From Bacteroidota bacterium (lineage in GTDB: Bacteria; Bacteroidota; Bacteroidia; Bacteroidales; F082), in NCBI GenBank assembly GCA_016715945.1, contig JADJXJ010000001.1:1302001-1366000 (forward strand): 64,000 nucleotides of DNA, given 5' to 3'. The notes beneath the pieces were generated by a model. The model was given only the letters and a program-made list of their open reading frames with translations. It made no database searches and was not told the origin of the DNA. The position numbers and the translations under genes are program-made. Positions within the stretch are counted from its first letter, which is position 1. Each line of letters starts with the position of its first letter. This document shows, one piece after another, positions 25,286 to 34,783 of the stretch.

Positions 25286-25917
25286 GCGACCCACAACTGG
25301 AATCTTACCTCGAAACGCATTGCAGTCCGCCCGGCGAGGTGCTTCACGACCTGTGGCGGCACACCTGGCTGCATACCATCTATCCGCGCATGGCTGCCGG
25401 ACCACAGCATGGCCTGCTGCTCAGCATGTTGTGCCGGATGCTGAAACCGGAGCGGGTGCTCGAAATAGGTACTTTCACCGGCTATGCAGCCATAGCCATG
25501 GCGCAGGCCTGCCCCGAGGATGCGCGGCTCACCTCCATCGAAGCCAACGAGGAACATCTTTCCATAGCCGGAAAATACATCCGTCGTGCCGGTCTGGAAC
25601 ACAAAATCCGGCTGGTGCATGGCGATGCCAGCACAGTGCTTCCCGACCTGAATGAATCCTTCGATCTCGTTTACCTCGATGCCGACAAAATCTCCTATCC
25701 CGATTACTTTCCAATGATTCGCAGGCTGTTGCGATCAGGAGGCTGGCTGCTGGCCGACAACGTGCTCTGGGGCGGAAAAGTGGTCAACCCCTCATTCACC
25801 GACCGCGAAACGGAAGCACTGCGGAAGTTTAACCACCTCGTCAGCGAAGACCCCGATTTCGAGCAGCTTATCCTCCCCCTCCACGACGGCCTGCTCATTG
25901 CACACCGTCGCCACTGA
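25282..25917 (+). CDS. SAM-dependent O-methyltransferase (COG4122, caffeoyl-CoA OMT-like)
   Basis: 211 aa. SAM site VLEIGTFTGYAAIAMA, acidic loop LTSIEANEE, and metal/catalytic region VYLDADKISYPDYFPMIRRLLRSGGWLLADNVLWGGKV are those of the class I catechol-type O-methyltransferases that need a divalent metal. In bacteria some members act on tRNA (TrmR-like) and others on small phenolics; the substrate here is not determinable. Last gene of the overlapping three-gene operon. Confidence 0.85.
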   Translation: MSDPQLESYLETHCSPPGEVLHDLWRHTWLHTIYPRMAAGPQHGLLLSMLCRMLKPERVLEIGTFTGYAAIAMAQACPEDARLTSIEANEEHLSIAGKYIRRAGLEHKIRLVHGDASTVLPDLNESFDLVYLDADKISYPDYFPMIRRLLRSGGWLLADNVLWGGKVVNPSFTDRETEALRKFNHLVSEDPDFEQLILPLHDGLLIAHRRH

Positions 25918-25975
25918 CATTCTTTTCAGCGTTGGCATTCATGGATTATTGCTAAAAAAATTCATTTGTAAATCA

Positions 25976-25983
25976 TATCTTTG
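25976..25983 (+). promoter_or_regulatory. Bacteroidota -7 box (TATCTTTG)
   Basis: TATCTTTG, 38 nt upstream of the hpt ATG. The possible -33 TTG at 25949 is slightly too far away (24 nt). Confidence 0.45.
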
Positions 25984-26021
25984 CTGTTTATTCCGCTCAC
26001 GCCGGAAAAACTACCACAACT

Positions 26022-26561
26022 ATGAGCAGAAAGAGGGTACACGACAAAGAGTTTGAAATTTACATTCCTCAGGATCAGATCGAAAGGGCGATCAAAACCG
26101 TGGCCGAGCACATCAACCGCGATTATGCCGGACGCAATCCGCTTTTTCTGGTAGTGCTCAACGGAGCGTTTATGTTTGCGGCCGAGCTGATGAAAAGTAT
26201 TGATATCGAGTGCGAAGTGTCGTTTGTCAAGCTGTCATCCTACAAAGGCACGGCTTCCACACAGGTAGTGCGCGAACTTATTGGCCTGGACCACTCTGTG
26301 GCCGGGCGAAATGTTGTTTTGGTTGAAGACATTGTGGACAGCGGACTGACCATCCTTTTCGCCATTGAAAAACTCAAGAAACTCGAAGCTGCCGACGTCA
26401 AGGTGGCCACCATGCTCTTCAAACCCAAAGCCTTCCAGTACAACTACAACATTGACTATGTGGGCCTTGAGATCCCGAACGACTTCATCATCGGCTATGG
26501 CCTCGACTATAACGAGCACGGACGCAACCTGCCCGACATTTATCGCATTGTAGGCGCATAA
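26022..26561 (+). CDS. hpt: Hypoxanthine phosphoribosyltransferase
   Basis: 179 aa, normal length. The PRPP-binding loop is NVVLVEDIVDSGLT; other family motifs are VVLNGAFMFAAEL, a flexible-loop region SYKGTAS, and YVGLEIPNDFIIGYGLDYN near the C-terminus. Converts hypoxanthine or guanine plus PRPP to the nucleotide for purine salvage. Followed after 41 nt by the adenylate kinase gene, a common neighbour in this phylum. Confidence 0.95.
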   Translation: MSRKRVHDKEFEIYIPQDQIERAIKTVAEHINRDYAGRNPLFLVVLNGAFMFAAELMKSIDIECEVSFVKLSSYKGTASTQVVRELIGLDHSVAGRNVVLVEDIVDSGLTILFAIEKLKKLEAADVKVATMLFKPKAFQYNYNIDYVGLEIPNDFIIGYGLDYNEHGRNLPDIYRIVGA

Positions 26562-26602
26562 CCTTTTTTAACAGGCAAACCGATCAAAACAATTCGTACA
26601 AC

Positions 26603-27778
26603 ATGCTGAATATTGCCCTTTTTGGCCCACCCGGCGCCGGCAAAGGAACCCAGTCGAAACTACTGGTCGAAAGGTACAACCTCACCTATATCTCCACAGG
26701 TGACATTCTTCGCGAAGAAATAGCCAACAACACACCCTTGGGGCGCGAGGCAAAAGACATCATTGAAAAGGGCGGACTGGTGCCTGATGAGATCATTGTG
26801 CAGATCATCGAGAAACGGGTGACCATGAACCTCGACTCGCGCGGCATCCTATTCGACGGCTTTCCGCGCACAGTGGTGCAGGCCTACATTCTCGAAGGTT
26901 TGCTGCTCAAGCTCAACAGCAGCCTCACCTGCATGCTCAGCCTCGAAGTTCCCCGCGAAGAGCTTGTGAACCGTATGCTCGAACGGGCCAAAACCAGCGG
27001 CAGGGCCGACGATACCCTCGAGGTGATCAACGTCCGCCTCCAGGAGTACGAAAACAAAACCAAACCGGTAATTGATTTCTATAAGGACAAAGGCATCTAC
27101 CACCCGATCAATGGTGTCGGAACGGTTGAAGAAATCTTCGAGAAACTGTGCCAAACCATCGACAGCACCGTGCAGCACAACTACTTCAATGTGGTGTTGC
27201 TGGGCAAACCAGGTTCGGGCAAAGGCACACAAGGCGAGATCCTGGCCAAAAACAACAACCTGATATATATCTCCACGGGCAAGCTGCTCCGGCGCGAGAT
27301 AGCCTCGGGCACCGAGCTGGGGCTGAAGGCGAAACCTTATATGGAGCGCGGGGAAATTGTGCCCGACGAAATCGCCATCAAAATCATCGAACGGCAGATA
27401 GCCAATCATCCTTCGGCCTCCGGATTCATTTTCAAGGGATTTCCCAGGACTATTGTGCAGGCTTATATTCTTGACGGATTGTTGCGGCGTATCAACTCGA
27501 AAGTTAATCTGATGCTCAACATCCGCCTTTCGACCCTCGAAGCCATCAAACGCCTGAACGAACGCGGAAAAACAGAGCGCCGCAGGGTGTACGACACCTC
27601 CACCGAACTGATTCTGAATCGTTTGGACGAATACGAGAAAAAGACCAAGCCGGTCATTGAGTATTACAAGCGCCAGAGCATCTTCTTTGAGATCGATGGT
27701 GCCGGCACCGAGGATGAGGTGAATGCAAGGCTTCAGGAAGCCATCGTGCAGGCCCGGCGCATGTTGCGCACAGGATAA
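26603..27778 (+). CDS. adk: Tandem-duplicated adenylate kinase (active first half, degenerate second half)
   Basis: 391 aa, about twice the normal length. Residues 1-190 are a complete enzyme: P-loop GPPGAGKGT, STGDILREEI, FDGFPRT and GRADD. Residues 194-391 repeat the fold (GKPGSGKGT, STGKLLRREI, FKGFPRT, ERRRVYD). The P-loop is kept, but Asp34 becomes Lys227, Asp85 becomes Lys278, and the LID GRxDD is lost. The second half therefore probably still binds a nucleotide but is unlikely to carry out normal ATP+AMP transfer. Cytoplasmic; balances adenylate pools. Lies between hpt and obg. A single uninterrupted frame argues against an assembly artefact. Confidence 0.9.
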   Translation: MLNIALFGPPGAGKGTQSKLLVERYNLTYISTGDILREEIANNTPLGREAKDIIEKGGLVPDEIIVQIIEKRVTMNLDSRGILFDGFPRTVVQAYILEGLLLKLNSSLTCMLSLEVPREELVNRMLERAKTSGRADDTLEVINVRLQEYENKTKPVIDFYKDKGIYHPINGVGTVEEIFEKLCQTIDSTVQHNYFNVVLLGKPGSGKGTQGEILAKNNNLIYISTGKLLRREIASGTELGLKAKPYMERGEIVPDEIAIKIIERQIANHPSASGFIFKGFPRTIVQAYILDGLLRRINSKVNLMLNIRLSTLEAIKRLNERGKTERRRVYDTSTELILNRLDEYEKKTKPVIEYYKRQSIFFEIDGAGTEDEVNARLQEAIVQARRMLRTG

Positions 27779-27804
27779 AAAGCCTCCAAACGAGCCGCTT
27801 TGCG

Positions 27805-27812
27805 TATCTTTG
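27805..27812 (+). promoter_or_regulatory. Bacteroidota -7 box (TATCTTTG)
   Basis: TATCTTTG, 17 nt before the preferred ATG of obg, giving a short leader. It supports the start at 27830 rather than the in-frame codon at 27800, which would lie upstream of the box. Confidence 0.5.
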
Positions 27813-27829
27813 CGGCACAATTGGCTATC

Positions 27830-28849
27830 ATGGCGGGTTCAAATTTCGTTGATTACGTAAAAATCTTTTTCCGTTCGGGCAAAGGCGGATCGGGATCGGC
27901 GCATTTCAGGCGCGAAAAGTTTGTGCCCAAGGGTGGCCCCGACGGCGGCGACGGGGGCCGTGGCGGCCATGTGTATCTCAAAGGCAACCGCAACCTCTGG
28001 ACCTTGCTCCACCTGCGCTATACCAAACATCTTTTTGCCGGTGATGGCGAATCGGGAGGAAAACAACAAAGCTCAGGCGCAGCCGGAAAAGACATCATCG
28101 TCGAAGTGCCCCTTGGCACCGTGGCCAGAAACGCCGAAACAGGCGAGCTCATGGCCGAGGTCACACAACACGGGCAGGTCGTTATCCTGCTCGAAGGCGG
28201 TAAAGGCGGCCTGGGCAACGCTCACTTCAAAACAGCGACCAACCAGGCCCCGCGTTTTGCACAACGTGGCAAACCTGGTACGGAACTGTGGGTGATTCTG
28301 GAACTCAAAATCCTGGCCGATGTGGGTCTGGTTGGCTTCCCCAATGCCGGCAAATCTACCCTGCTCTCGGTAGTCTCGGCCGCAAAACCCGAAATAGCCG
28401 ATTATCCCTTTACTACGCTCACGCCCAACCTCGGCATCGTTGCCTATTACGACAACCAGTCGTTTATCATGGCCGATATCCCCGGCATCATCGAAGGCGC
28501 CAGCGAAGGCCGCGGCCTTGGCCTGCGCTTCCTCAGGCACATCGAACGAAATGCCGTGCTGCTCTTCATGATCCCCTGCACCAGCGAGAACATCAAAAAA
28601 GAATACAGCATCCTGCTGCACGAACTCGAATCGTATAATCCCGAACTGCTCGACAAACCCAGGCTGCTCGCCATCACCAAATGCGACCTGCTCGAACAAA
28701 AGGAACTCGGCAAACTCAACAAGAAAATGCCTGATGTTGACCACGTCTTTATCAGCAGCCATACCGGAACAGGCATCCAGGAGCTGAAAGACATGCTGTG
28801 GAAAAAACTGAAAGACCAGGAGTTGCCACTTTCAATCGAATGGACCTGA
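27830..28849 (+). CDS. obg: GTPase Obg (ribosome assembly)
   Basis: 339 aa. The N-terminal glycine-rich Obg fold (FRSGKGGSGSAHFRREKFVPKGG...) covers residues ~1-158. The G domain follows with GFPNAGKST (G1), DIPGIIEGAS (G3) and TKCDLLE (G4). It lacks the long C-terminal OCT extension, as usual for this phylum. Binds the 50S subunit and couples GTP/ppGpp status to growth. Start chosen from the promoter position. Confidence 0.95.
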   Translation: MAGSNFVDYVKIFFRSGKGGSGSAHFRREKFVPKGGPDGGDGGRGGHVYLKGNRNLWTLLHLRYTKHLFAGDGESGGKQQSSGAAGKDIIVEVPLGTVARNAETGELMAEVTQHGQVVILLEGGKGGLGNAHFKTATNQAPRFAQRGKPGTELWVILELKILADVGLVGFPNAGKSTLLSVVSAAKPEIADYPFTTLTPNLGIVAYYDNQSFIMADIPGIIEGASEGRGLGLRFLRHIERNAVLLFMIPCTSENIKKEYSILLHELESYNPELLDKPRLLAITKCDLLEQKELGKLNKKMPDVDHVFISSHTGTGIQELKDMLWKKLKDQELPLSIEWT

Positions 28850-28859
28850 TTAGCAACAT

Positions 28860-29534
28860 ATGATGAAAACTAATCTATCCCTTAAAGCCAGCATCACCGG
28901 TTTGTACCTGTGGGTGATCCTCTTCTCCGTCAGTCCATTGACGGGTTTCGGACAAACTACAGCCGACAGCCTGAGCCAGTCGCTGAGCCTGTCGCGCAAC
29001 CGCAACATACAACACCAGCTCGATTACCGTTTCAGGGGCGGCACCGGCAGCTTTGAGCGGCTGTTCTACAGCATGGTTGAATATACCCCCGAAGCCCGGC
29101 GCCAGTGCGTTGTAGGCACCGCTATCATGAGCTTTACAGTGGATTGCGAGGGCAACCTTGGCGATTTTGGACTGAAAAACCCCTTGCATTACGGACTTAA
29201 CGAAAAACTGCAGGAATTTTTCAAGGCATCGGCCGGACAATGGAACCGCTGCGAAGACCCACGTTACACCCGATTCGAGATTCCGGTGCTCTTTACCATT
29301 GCCGGCACCGAAACTTCGGCCAGAGGTTTCCTTGTGGTAGAAGCCGAAGTGCCTGGTTACAAATGCAAAAGCGACAGCTTCTATTTCAGGGAATACGAAA
29401 AGTTCAAAGCCAAAGGCCGGACACGTCAGGCATTGCGCTCGCTCGATCAGCTGATCCGACGCGATCCGTACAATACCGAATGGTTCGAGCTTAAACGTCA
29501 GCTCCTTGTAAACGAACCTATTACCGAAGAATGA
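28860..29534 (+). CDS. Secreted TonB-C-terminal-like protein of unknown function
   Basis: 224 aa. Signal peptide with hydrophobic core LYLWVILFSVSPLTG ending near GFGQ. The central region (GTAIMSFTVDCEGNLGDFGL...FEIPVLFTI) resembles the TonB C-terminal/energy-transducer fold seen in many Bacteroidota periplasmic proteins. A short helical tail (RQALRSLDQLIRRDPYNTEWF) looks TPR-like. No proline-rich spanner and no TonB anchor. Ten nt after obg; its stop overlaps the next start (ATGA). Confidence 0.6.
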   Translation: MMKTNLSLKASITGLYLWVILFSVSPLTGFGQTTADSLSQSLSLSRNRNIQHQLDYRFRGGTGSFERLFYSMVEYTPEARRQCVVGTAIMSFTVDCEGNLGDFGLKNPLHYGLNEKLQEFFKASAGQWNRCEDPRYTRFEIPVLFTIAGTETSARGFLVVEAEVPGYKCKSDSFYFREYEKFKAKGRTRQALRSLDQLIRRDPYNTEWFELKRQLLVNEPITEE

Positions 29535-30106
29535 TCGAGGCGCTCAACCAGGCCGACCAGTGGCTGTTTTTGTTGCTCAACGGTTTGCACCATCCTGTGA
29601 TTGATCCGGTGATGGTCTTTTTCTCGAAACGGTTTGGCTGGATTCCGTTATACCTCCTGCTGCTCGTCGGCCTTATCCGTTACAAGCGCTGGGAAACCCT
29701 TCAGATTTTGCTGCTGACCGTTTTGCTCATCGCCCTGACCGATCAGCTATCGGTTTGGATCAAGTTTGAGGTGGCGCGTCCGAGACCCTGTCACGAGGCA
29801 ATGCTTCAGCCTCTGATTCACCTGCCGGGTGGCAGTTGCGGCGGGCAGTTTGGGTTTGTTTCCTCACATGCCGCCAACACCTTCGGGCTGGCATTCTGGA
29901 TGATGGTGCTTTACCGGCCTCACCTCCGATGGGTTGGAACCACAATGTTTGTCTGGGCAGCAATGGTGAGCTACAGCCGCATTTACCTTGGCGTACACTA
30001 TCCTGGCGACATTATTTTCGGTGCACTCACAGGAATTGTCTCAGGCTGGATTATCTGGCAAATTTATCGCTGGTTGCCGTGCAACAGTTCGGCCGGTAAA
30101 TGCTGA
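29531..30106 (+). CDS. PAP2-family membrane phosphatase (undecaprenyl-diphosphatase-like)
   Basis: 191 aa with about five hydrophobic membrane segments. The three PAP2 motifs are present: KFEVARPRP, SSHAANTF and SRIYLGVHYPGDI, with the catalytic His residues in the last two. Such proteins dephosphorylate lipid pyrophosphates such as undecaprenyl diphosphate during wall/O-antigen synthesis, or phosphatidic acid. Overlaps the preceding gene by 4 nt; convergent with the SAM-hydrolase-like gene after 3 nt. Confidence 0.9.
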   Translation: MIEALNQADQWLFLLLNGLHHPVIDPVMVFFSKRFGWIPLYLLLLVGLIRYKRWETLQILLLTVLLIALTDQLSVWIKFEVARPRPCHEAMLQPLIHLPGGSCGGQFGFVSSHAANTFGLAFWMMVLYRPHLRWVGTTMFVWAAMVSYSRIYLGVHYPGDIIFGALTGIVSGWIIWQIYRWLPCNSSAGKC

Positions 30107-30109
30107 TTA

Positions 30110-30886
30110 TCAAATAAATGTGACCGCAACCTGCGTGGTACGCTGCAACCCGCAAAGCGAAGCCGCCTTGCCCTGATTGATGGCCAGCTCTAACATGCCG
30201 TGGGTGCCAAAGATGGCCACAAGGTCGGCAACGCCTACATCCTGATAGCTGTTGCTTATTTTCCGGATGCGGTAGCCTGCAAAATAGATCTCATAATTCC
30301 TGTTGCGCTGCTCCCTTTTGAAAAGCGTGGCTGAGATGTTGGTAATGGCATTTTCGTATGCATCAATGTGCGTCACCTGACCCCGTATGACATTGCCGCT
30401 TACCACCGGTTCAAACAAAAATTTCTGTGTGATTCCGGGCTTTGGATCACCAAGCTCGTGCAGGGGCACCCCTTGGGCAAGCATGACAGCCACCTTGGCA
30501 AAACGGTCGCGGGTGCTGAAAGTGAAAAAGCCGGTATCCTGCAACACATTGATAATGCACACTTCCTCAGGCTTCTGGTTGCCAAAGATCATGCTGAATA
30601 CGCCGTTGTCAGCCCCAATAAAATAATGCCCATCGAAACGAATGGCCACATGGGGATGTTCGATCGACTCCTCCGTATTCACAGCTACTATGTGTATGGT
30701 GCCGGGAGGAAACGACCTGAAACAATTGCGCAGGGTAAAGGCGGCACTCTCAAGGTCGAAAGGAGGAATGTGATGCGAAACATCAACGATATTCACATCC
30801 GGCAGACTCGAAAGCAAGGTTCCCTTCACCGCAGCCAGATAATAATCAGATGTCCCCCAGTCGCTCGTAAGTGTGATAATCGCCAT
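30110..30886 (-). CDS. SAM hydroxide adenosyltransferase (DUF62) family protein
   Basis: 258 aa. Begins ITLTSDWGTSDYYLAAVKG, with HIVAVNTEE, HYFIGADNGVFS and a C-terminal RGQVTHIDAYENAITNI beta domain, which is the SAM hydrolase/fluorinase-like architecture. The characterised archaeal/bacterial enzyme hydrolyses SAM to adenosine and methionine. Lone gene on the minus strand. The 253 bp between this gene and phoH contain only the phoH promoter. Confidence 0.88.
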   Translation of the reverse strand: MAIITLTSDWGTSDYYLAAVKGTLLSSLPDVNIVDVSHHIPPFDLESAAFTLRNCFRSFPPGTIHIVAVNTEESIEHPHVAIRFDGHYFIGADNGVFSMIFGNQKPEEVCIINVLQDTGFFTFSTRDRFAKVAVMLAQGVPLHELGDPKPGITQKFLFEPVVSGNVIRGQVTHIDAYENAITNISATLFKREQRNRNYEIYFAGYRIRKISNSYQDVGVADLVAIFGTHGMLELAINQGKAASLCGLQRTTQVAVTFI

Positions 30887-31097
30887 TCTATCAATACATT
30901 ACACCCTTTTCATGTGAATATCCGATCACATTCGTTTCACTCGGCAAAGATAGGCAATGCAATTGTGCGCCTCTCATGCAGCCGGGCATTTAATCAAACT
31001 GGTTGCCGGCGGGTGATGTGATGAATAATTCGGGATTTAATAAAAAAACTCAATTCCGATGATTGGTCAGCACGGTTTACGCTCGGCTGGTTTATGT

Positions 31098-31105
31098 TAT
31101 TTTTG
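31098..31105 (+). promoter_or_regulatory. Bacteroidota -7 box (TATTTTTG) for phoH-purC
   Basis: TATTTTTG, 34 nt before the phoH ATG, with TTTA at 31076-31079 as a possible -33 element at 18-nt spacing. Confidence 0.5.
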
Positions 31106-31139
31106 CAAACTGCTGTAATGAACCATCTAAAGGCGCTGC

Positions 31140-32138
31140 ATGGCCGAACGCATTATTCAAATTGACTCAGTAAGCCCGCTCGAACTTTTCGGGGTGGGCG
31201 ATGCCAACCTTGAACACCTGAAAAACATTTTTCCAAAAATCCGACTGATTGCCCGGGGAAATTTCCTCAAGGTGATGGGCGAGGAAGAAGAGGTAAAGGA
31301 ATTTACGCGCCGTTTCGACCTGATGATGCTGCATCTGGAGCGATTCGGCAAGATGAACCTGCCCATCATCGACCAGATCATGGTGGGCGAGGCCAGCGAC
31401 GAAACTGTGCGGGCCATTTCGGACAAAGAGGTGCTGGTGCACGGGCCAGGCGGGCACCAGGTGAAAGCCATCACTGCAAACCAGAAACTGATGGTGCAAG
31501 CCATCGGACAAAACGATATGGTGTTTGCCATCGGCCCTGCCGGAACGGGAAAGACCTACACCGCCGTGGCACTTGCAGTGCGCGCACTGAAAAACCGTGA
31601 GGTGAAACGCATCGTACTCACCCGTCCGGCTGTGGAAGCCGGCGAAAATTTGGGCTTTCTTCCCGGAGACCTGAAAGAAAAACTCGACCCTTATCTGCAG
31701 CCGCTCTACGATGCCCTGCGCGACATGCTGCCCACGCAGAAACTGCTCAGCTATATCGAAGACGGCACCATCGAAATTGCCCCTCTGGCATTCATGCGCG
31801 GCCGCACACTCGACAACGCTTTTGTGATCCTCGACGAAGCACAAAATACCAGCCCGAGCCAGATGAAAATGTTCCTGACCCGCATGGGCAAATCCTCCAA
31901 ATTCATCATCACTGGCGATATCACCCAGATCGACCTGCCTCACAAACAACCTTCGGGGCTCATCCTGAGCATGAAAGTGCTCGAAAAAACCGAAGGCATC
32001 CGCTTTATCATGCTCGACGACAGGGATGTGGTGCGCCACAAACTTGTCACACGCATTATCCAGGCCTTCCGAAAGCACGAAGACAAAGGCCAAAAACCCG
32101 AAAATCAACCAAACGCCAACAAAACTCCCAGCTCATGA
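31140..32138 (+). CDS. phoH: PhoH-family ATPase
   Basis: 332 aa. Walker A GPAGTGKTYTA, Walker B FVILDEAQNTSPSQMK, sensor region IITGDITQIDLP. The N-terminal part has the KH-like fold common to PhoH-like proteins. Probably an RNA-related ATPase (members are linked to YbeZ/ribosome maturation). Its TGA overlaps the purC ATG. Confidence 0.92.
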   Translation: MAERIIQIDSVSPLELFGVGDANLEHLKNIFPKIRLIARGNFLKVMGEEEEVKEFTRRFDLMMLHLERFGKMNLPIIDQIMVGEASDETVRAISDKEVLVHGPGGHQVKAITANQKLMVQAIGQNDMVFAIGPAGTGKTYTAVALAVRALKNREVKRIVLTRPAVEAGENLGFLPGDLKEKLDPYLQPLYDALRDMLPTQKLLSYIEDGTIEIAPLAFMRGRTLDNAFVILDEAQNTSPSQMKMFLTRMGKSSKFIITGDITQIDLPHKQPSGLILSMKVLEKTEGIRFIMLDDRDVVRHKLVTRIIQAFRKHEDKGQKPENQPNANKTPSS

Positions 32139-33088
32139 AAGCCCTCACAGGCACTGCATTTCAGTTTAGCGGCCAGACCAACTTCTATAAAGGCAAGGTG
32201 CGCGATGTGTACACCATTGCCGACCGCCTGCTGGTGATGATCGTCACCGACCGCATCTCGGCCTTCGACGTGGTTCTGCCCAAAGGCATCCCTTATAAAG
32301 GCCAGGTGCTCAACCAGCTGGCCAATCATTTTCTGGATGCTACAGCCGACCTGGTTCCCAACTGGAAGCTCAGCTCGCCCGACCCCAATGTAACCATCGG
32401 CAGGAGATGCACCACCTTTCCGGTGGAGATGGTCATCAGGGCCTGTCTGACCGGCAGCGCCTGGCGGAATTATCGCAACGGCGCCCGAAATCTTTGTGGC
32501 AATCACCTGCCCGACGGCATGCGCGAACACCAGTTGTTCGACCAGCCCATCATCACCCCCACCACCAAAGCCAGCGAAGGCCACGACATGGACATTGCCC
32601 CCGATGAGATTATCCGCCTTGGACTAATGAGCGGTAAACAATACGAAACAGTGGCCGAATACACCCGGATGCTGTTTGAAAGAGGCAGCCGGATGGCCGC
32701 CGAACGCGGACTCCTGCTCGTGGACACCAAATATGAATTCGGCTGCGACGAAGATGGAAACATCCTGCTCATCGACGAGATACACACCCCCGACTCATCG
32801 CGCTACTTTTATGCCGACAGCTACCTGACCAACTTTGAAGCAGGCCTGCCGCAACGACAGCTTTCCAAGGAATTTGTGCGTGAATGGCTGATGGAAAACG
32901 GATTTATGGGACAAGCCGGCCAGCAGATACCCGAAATGACCGACGATTTTATTCAGTCGGTAACCGACAGGTATATTGAACTTTACGAAAAACTGACCGG
33001 AGGCGTATTCCATAAAACCTCCTATGAAAATGCTGCAGACCGCATCCGCTCTGCGGTAGAGGCCGCAATTACGTCACACGGAAACTGA
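32135..33088 (+). CDS. purC: SAICAR synthase (phosphoribosylaminoimidazole-succinocarboxamide synthase)
   Basis: 317 aa, the longer form of the family. Motifs: FYKGKVRDVYTIADRLLVM, RISAFDVVLP, EMVIRACLTGSAWRNY and LVDTKYEFG plus DEIHTPDSSRYF. Joins CAIR to aspartate with ATP in purine synthesis. Translationally coupled to phoH. The following 186 bp to the DUF389 gene contain no gene; the change from the GC-richer core to AT-rich DNA occurs here. Confidence 0.95.
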   Translation: MKALTGTAFQFSGQTNFYKGKVRDVYTIADRLLVMIVTDRISAFDVVLPKGIPYKGQVLNQLANHFLDATADLVPNWKLSSPDPNVTIGRRCTTFPVEMVIRACLTGSAWRNYRNGARNLCGNHLPDGMREHQLFDQPIITPTTKASEGHDMDIAPDEIIRLGLMSGKQYETVAEYTRMLFERGSRMAAERGLLLVDTKYEFGCDEDGNILLIDEIHTPDSSRYFYADSYLTNFEAGLPQRQLSKEFVREWLMENGFMGQAGQQIPEMTDDFIQSVTDRYIELYEKLTGGVFHKTSYENAADRIRSAVEAAITSHGN

Positions 33089-33274
33089 GGGATCATAAGA
33101 AATCGGCTTCGTCAGGCCCGGGCTATTGGGCATGCCGTGTTGCGTTTATTAGTAGTGGCGGAACACAGGGCACTTTCCTGTCAAGATCCGATGAACTCGA
33201 TGCGAGTTGAACGTCTGAATATGCTACAACCCATGCCATCATCTATATTTGATGTAAGATTTTCGTGCACTATC

Positions 33275-34594
33275 TTACTCATAATAGACTCTTACATTAT
33301 CGCTTTTCAACCTCACTCTCAGCCAATTATCTATTTTCTTTTTGTCAACTTCCTGTATATCTGATTCGATTGAAAAGATCACAACAGGTGTTATCTGCGG
33401 TGAATCAAGAGTATCATGAAATTTTAAAGATTCAGAATATATACATCCATTGATTTGTGGAAATATCGGTTTAATTTCATTCAATATTGTCAATCCAAAT
33501 TTTTGTTGACTTAATATGCTATCTATTTCTGAATGCTTTTTACTCAATGTGGCATTAAGTTCAAAAACCTGCTCTTTAAGTTTGATTAATTCAACATTTG
33601 TCTCATCCAAACTACTGAAAGCTAATCCTTGCAAGACTTTAATGTTAGCCTTAGCAAGCTTAAAGTCTTTTGATTTTTCAATGATGTCATCTTTCTGTTT
33701 GTCTGACAGAAGAGTACCACCATAAACTAAAGTAATCTTACGTGCCTTAGCATCAATATCATGCTTTAAAAGGTAGTTCCCTTCAAAAAGTGAAACATTT
33801 GAAACATATAAATTTGCATTCTGTAAAAATTCTTCTTGTTGTACAAGTTTATACCCAAAAAATATACTTGGTAAAAGAACAATTGTGATTACCAATGTGA
33901 TTATTCTATTGATATTCTTCTTTTGGCCTTCGTCAACAATAGTCCTGATTGGGAACTTTAATAATTGAGAAATCCAAACAGAGGCAATTGCAATAAAAAT
34001 CGTATTAATAGTAAACAAATATAAGGCTCCAAAGAAAAAATTGAATTGCCATGTTGCCAGTCCGTAACCTGCTGTACACAAAGGAGGCATAAGAGCTGTT
34101 GCAATAGCTACTCCTGGTATAACATTTCCTTTTTGTTTACTGCTAATTGCAACAATTCCGGCTAAACCACCAAACAAAGCAATCAAAACATCATAAATCG
34201 TCGGACTTGTTCTGGCTAATAGTTCAGAATGTGCAGTTGAAACAGGGCTTAATGTAAAGTAAGCAGCAGAGGCAACAAGACTTGCCAATATTGCGAATGA
34301 AAAGTTTTTTATAGACTTCTTGAATAGTTCAAAGTCATAAGTTGCAATACTATATCCCATACCATTTATGGGTCCCATAAGGGGCGATATAAGCATTGCA
34401 CCAATTATTACAGCCGTTGAATTCATGTTGAGCCCAACAGAGGCAACAATAATTGCGAAAATTAAAATCCAGAGGTTTGTACCTTTGAAAATAATCCCTT
34501 TTTGGATTTCCTTATAAACCACATCCTGATCTTCCAGTTCCGATTCTAAACTTAATAAGTTTAATAACTTACTAATATTGTTTAATACTGACAT
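33275..34594 (-). CDS. DUF389 membrane protein
   Basis: 439 aa. Five to six hydrophobic segments in residues ~40-270. NMNSTAVIIGAMLISPLMGPINGMG and IALFGGLAGIVAISSKQKGNVIPGVAIATALMPPLCTAGYG are the DUF389 signatures. A periplasmic/cytoplasmic C-terminal part with a coiled coil (~300-360) follows. Function of the family is unknown. Markedly AT-rich relative to purC and the genes after 38806. It sits at the end of the attC-punctuated array, all in the same orientation, and is interpreted as a cassette gene (inference). Confidence 0.85.
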   Translation of the reverse strand: MSVLNNISKLLNLLSLESELEDQDVVYKEIQKGIIFKGTNLWILIFAIIVASVGLNMNSTAVIIGAMLISPLMGPINGMGYSIATYDFELFKKSIKNFSFAILASLVASAAYFTLSPVSTAHSELLARTSPTIYDVLIALFGGLAGIVAISSKQKGNVIPGVAIATALMPPLCTAGYGLATWQFNFFFGALYLFTINTIFIAIASVWISQLLKFPIRTIVDEGQKKNINRIITLVITIVLLPSIFFGYKLVQQEEFLQNANLYVSNVSLFEGNYLLKHDIDAKARKITLVYGGTLLSDKQKDDIIEKSKDFKLAKANIKVLQGLAFSSLDETNVELIKLKEQVFELNATLSKKHSEIDSILSQQKFGLTILNEIKPIFPQINGCIYSESLKFHDTLDSPQITPVVIFSIESDIQEVDKKKIDNWLRVRLKSDNVRVYYE

Positions 34595-34783
34595 ACTATT
34601 TGTTCTTAATTTTGCAACTAAATTTTCATGTTCTGTCTTTTAGCAAAAAAACTAAATTTTCAGCACTTGGCGAAGGTGAGGATTTGGAAGCACAAAAATG
34701 TCAACCAGTACTGAACTTGAATAGAAGCACAAAGCTCCAAGTTTGCATCTCACCCAGCCTGACGCAAAACCCGTGTGCCTGTT

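Noticed and set aside
33089..33274. Third attC-like site downstream of DUF389
   Set aside because: No CCGTATAAC/GTTAGCGG box or matching palindrome could be found there.
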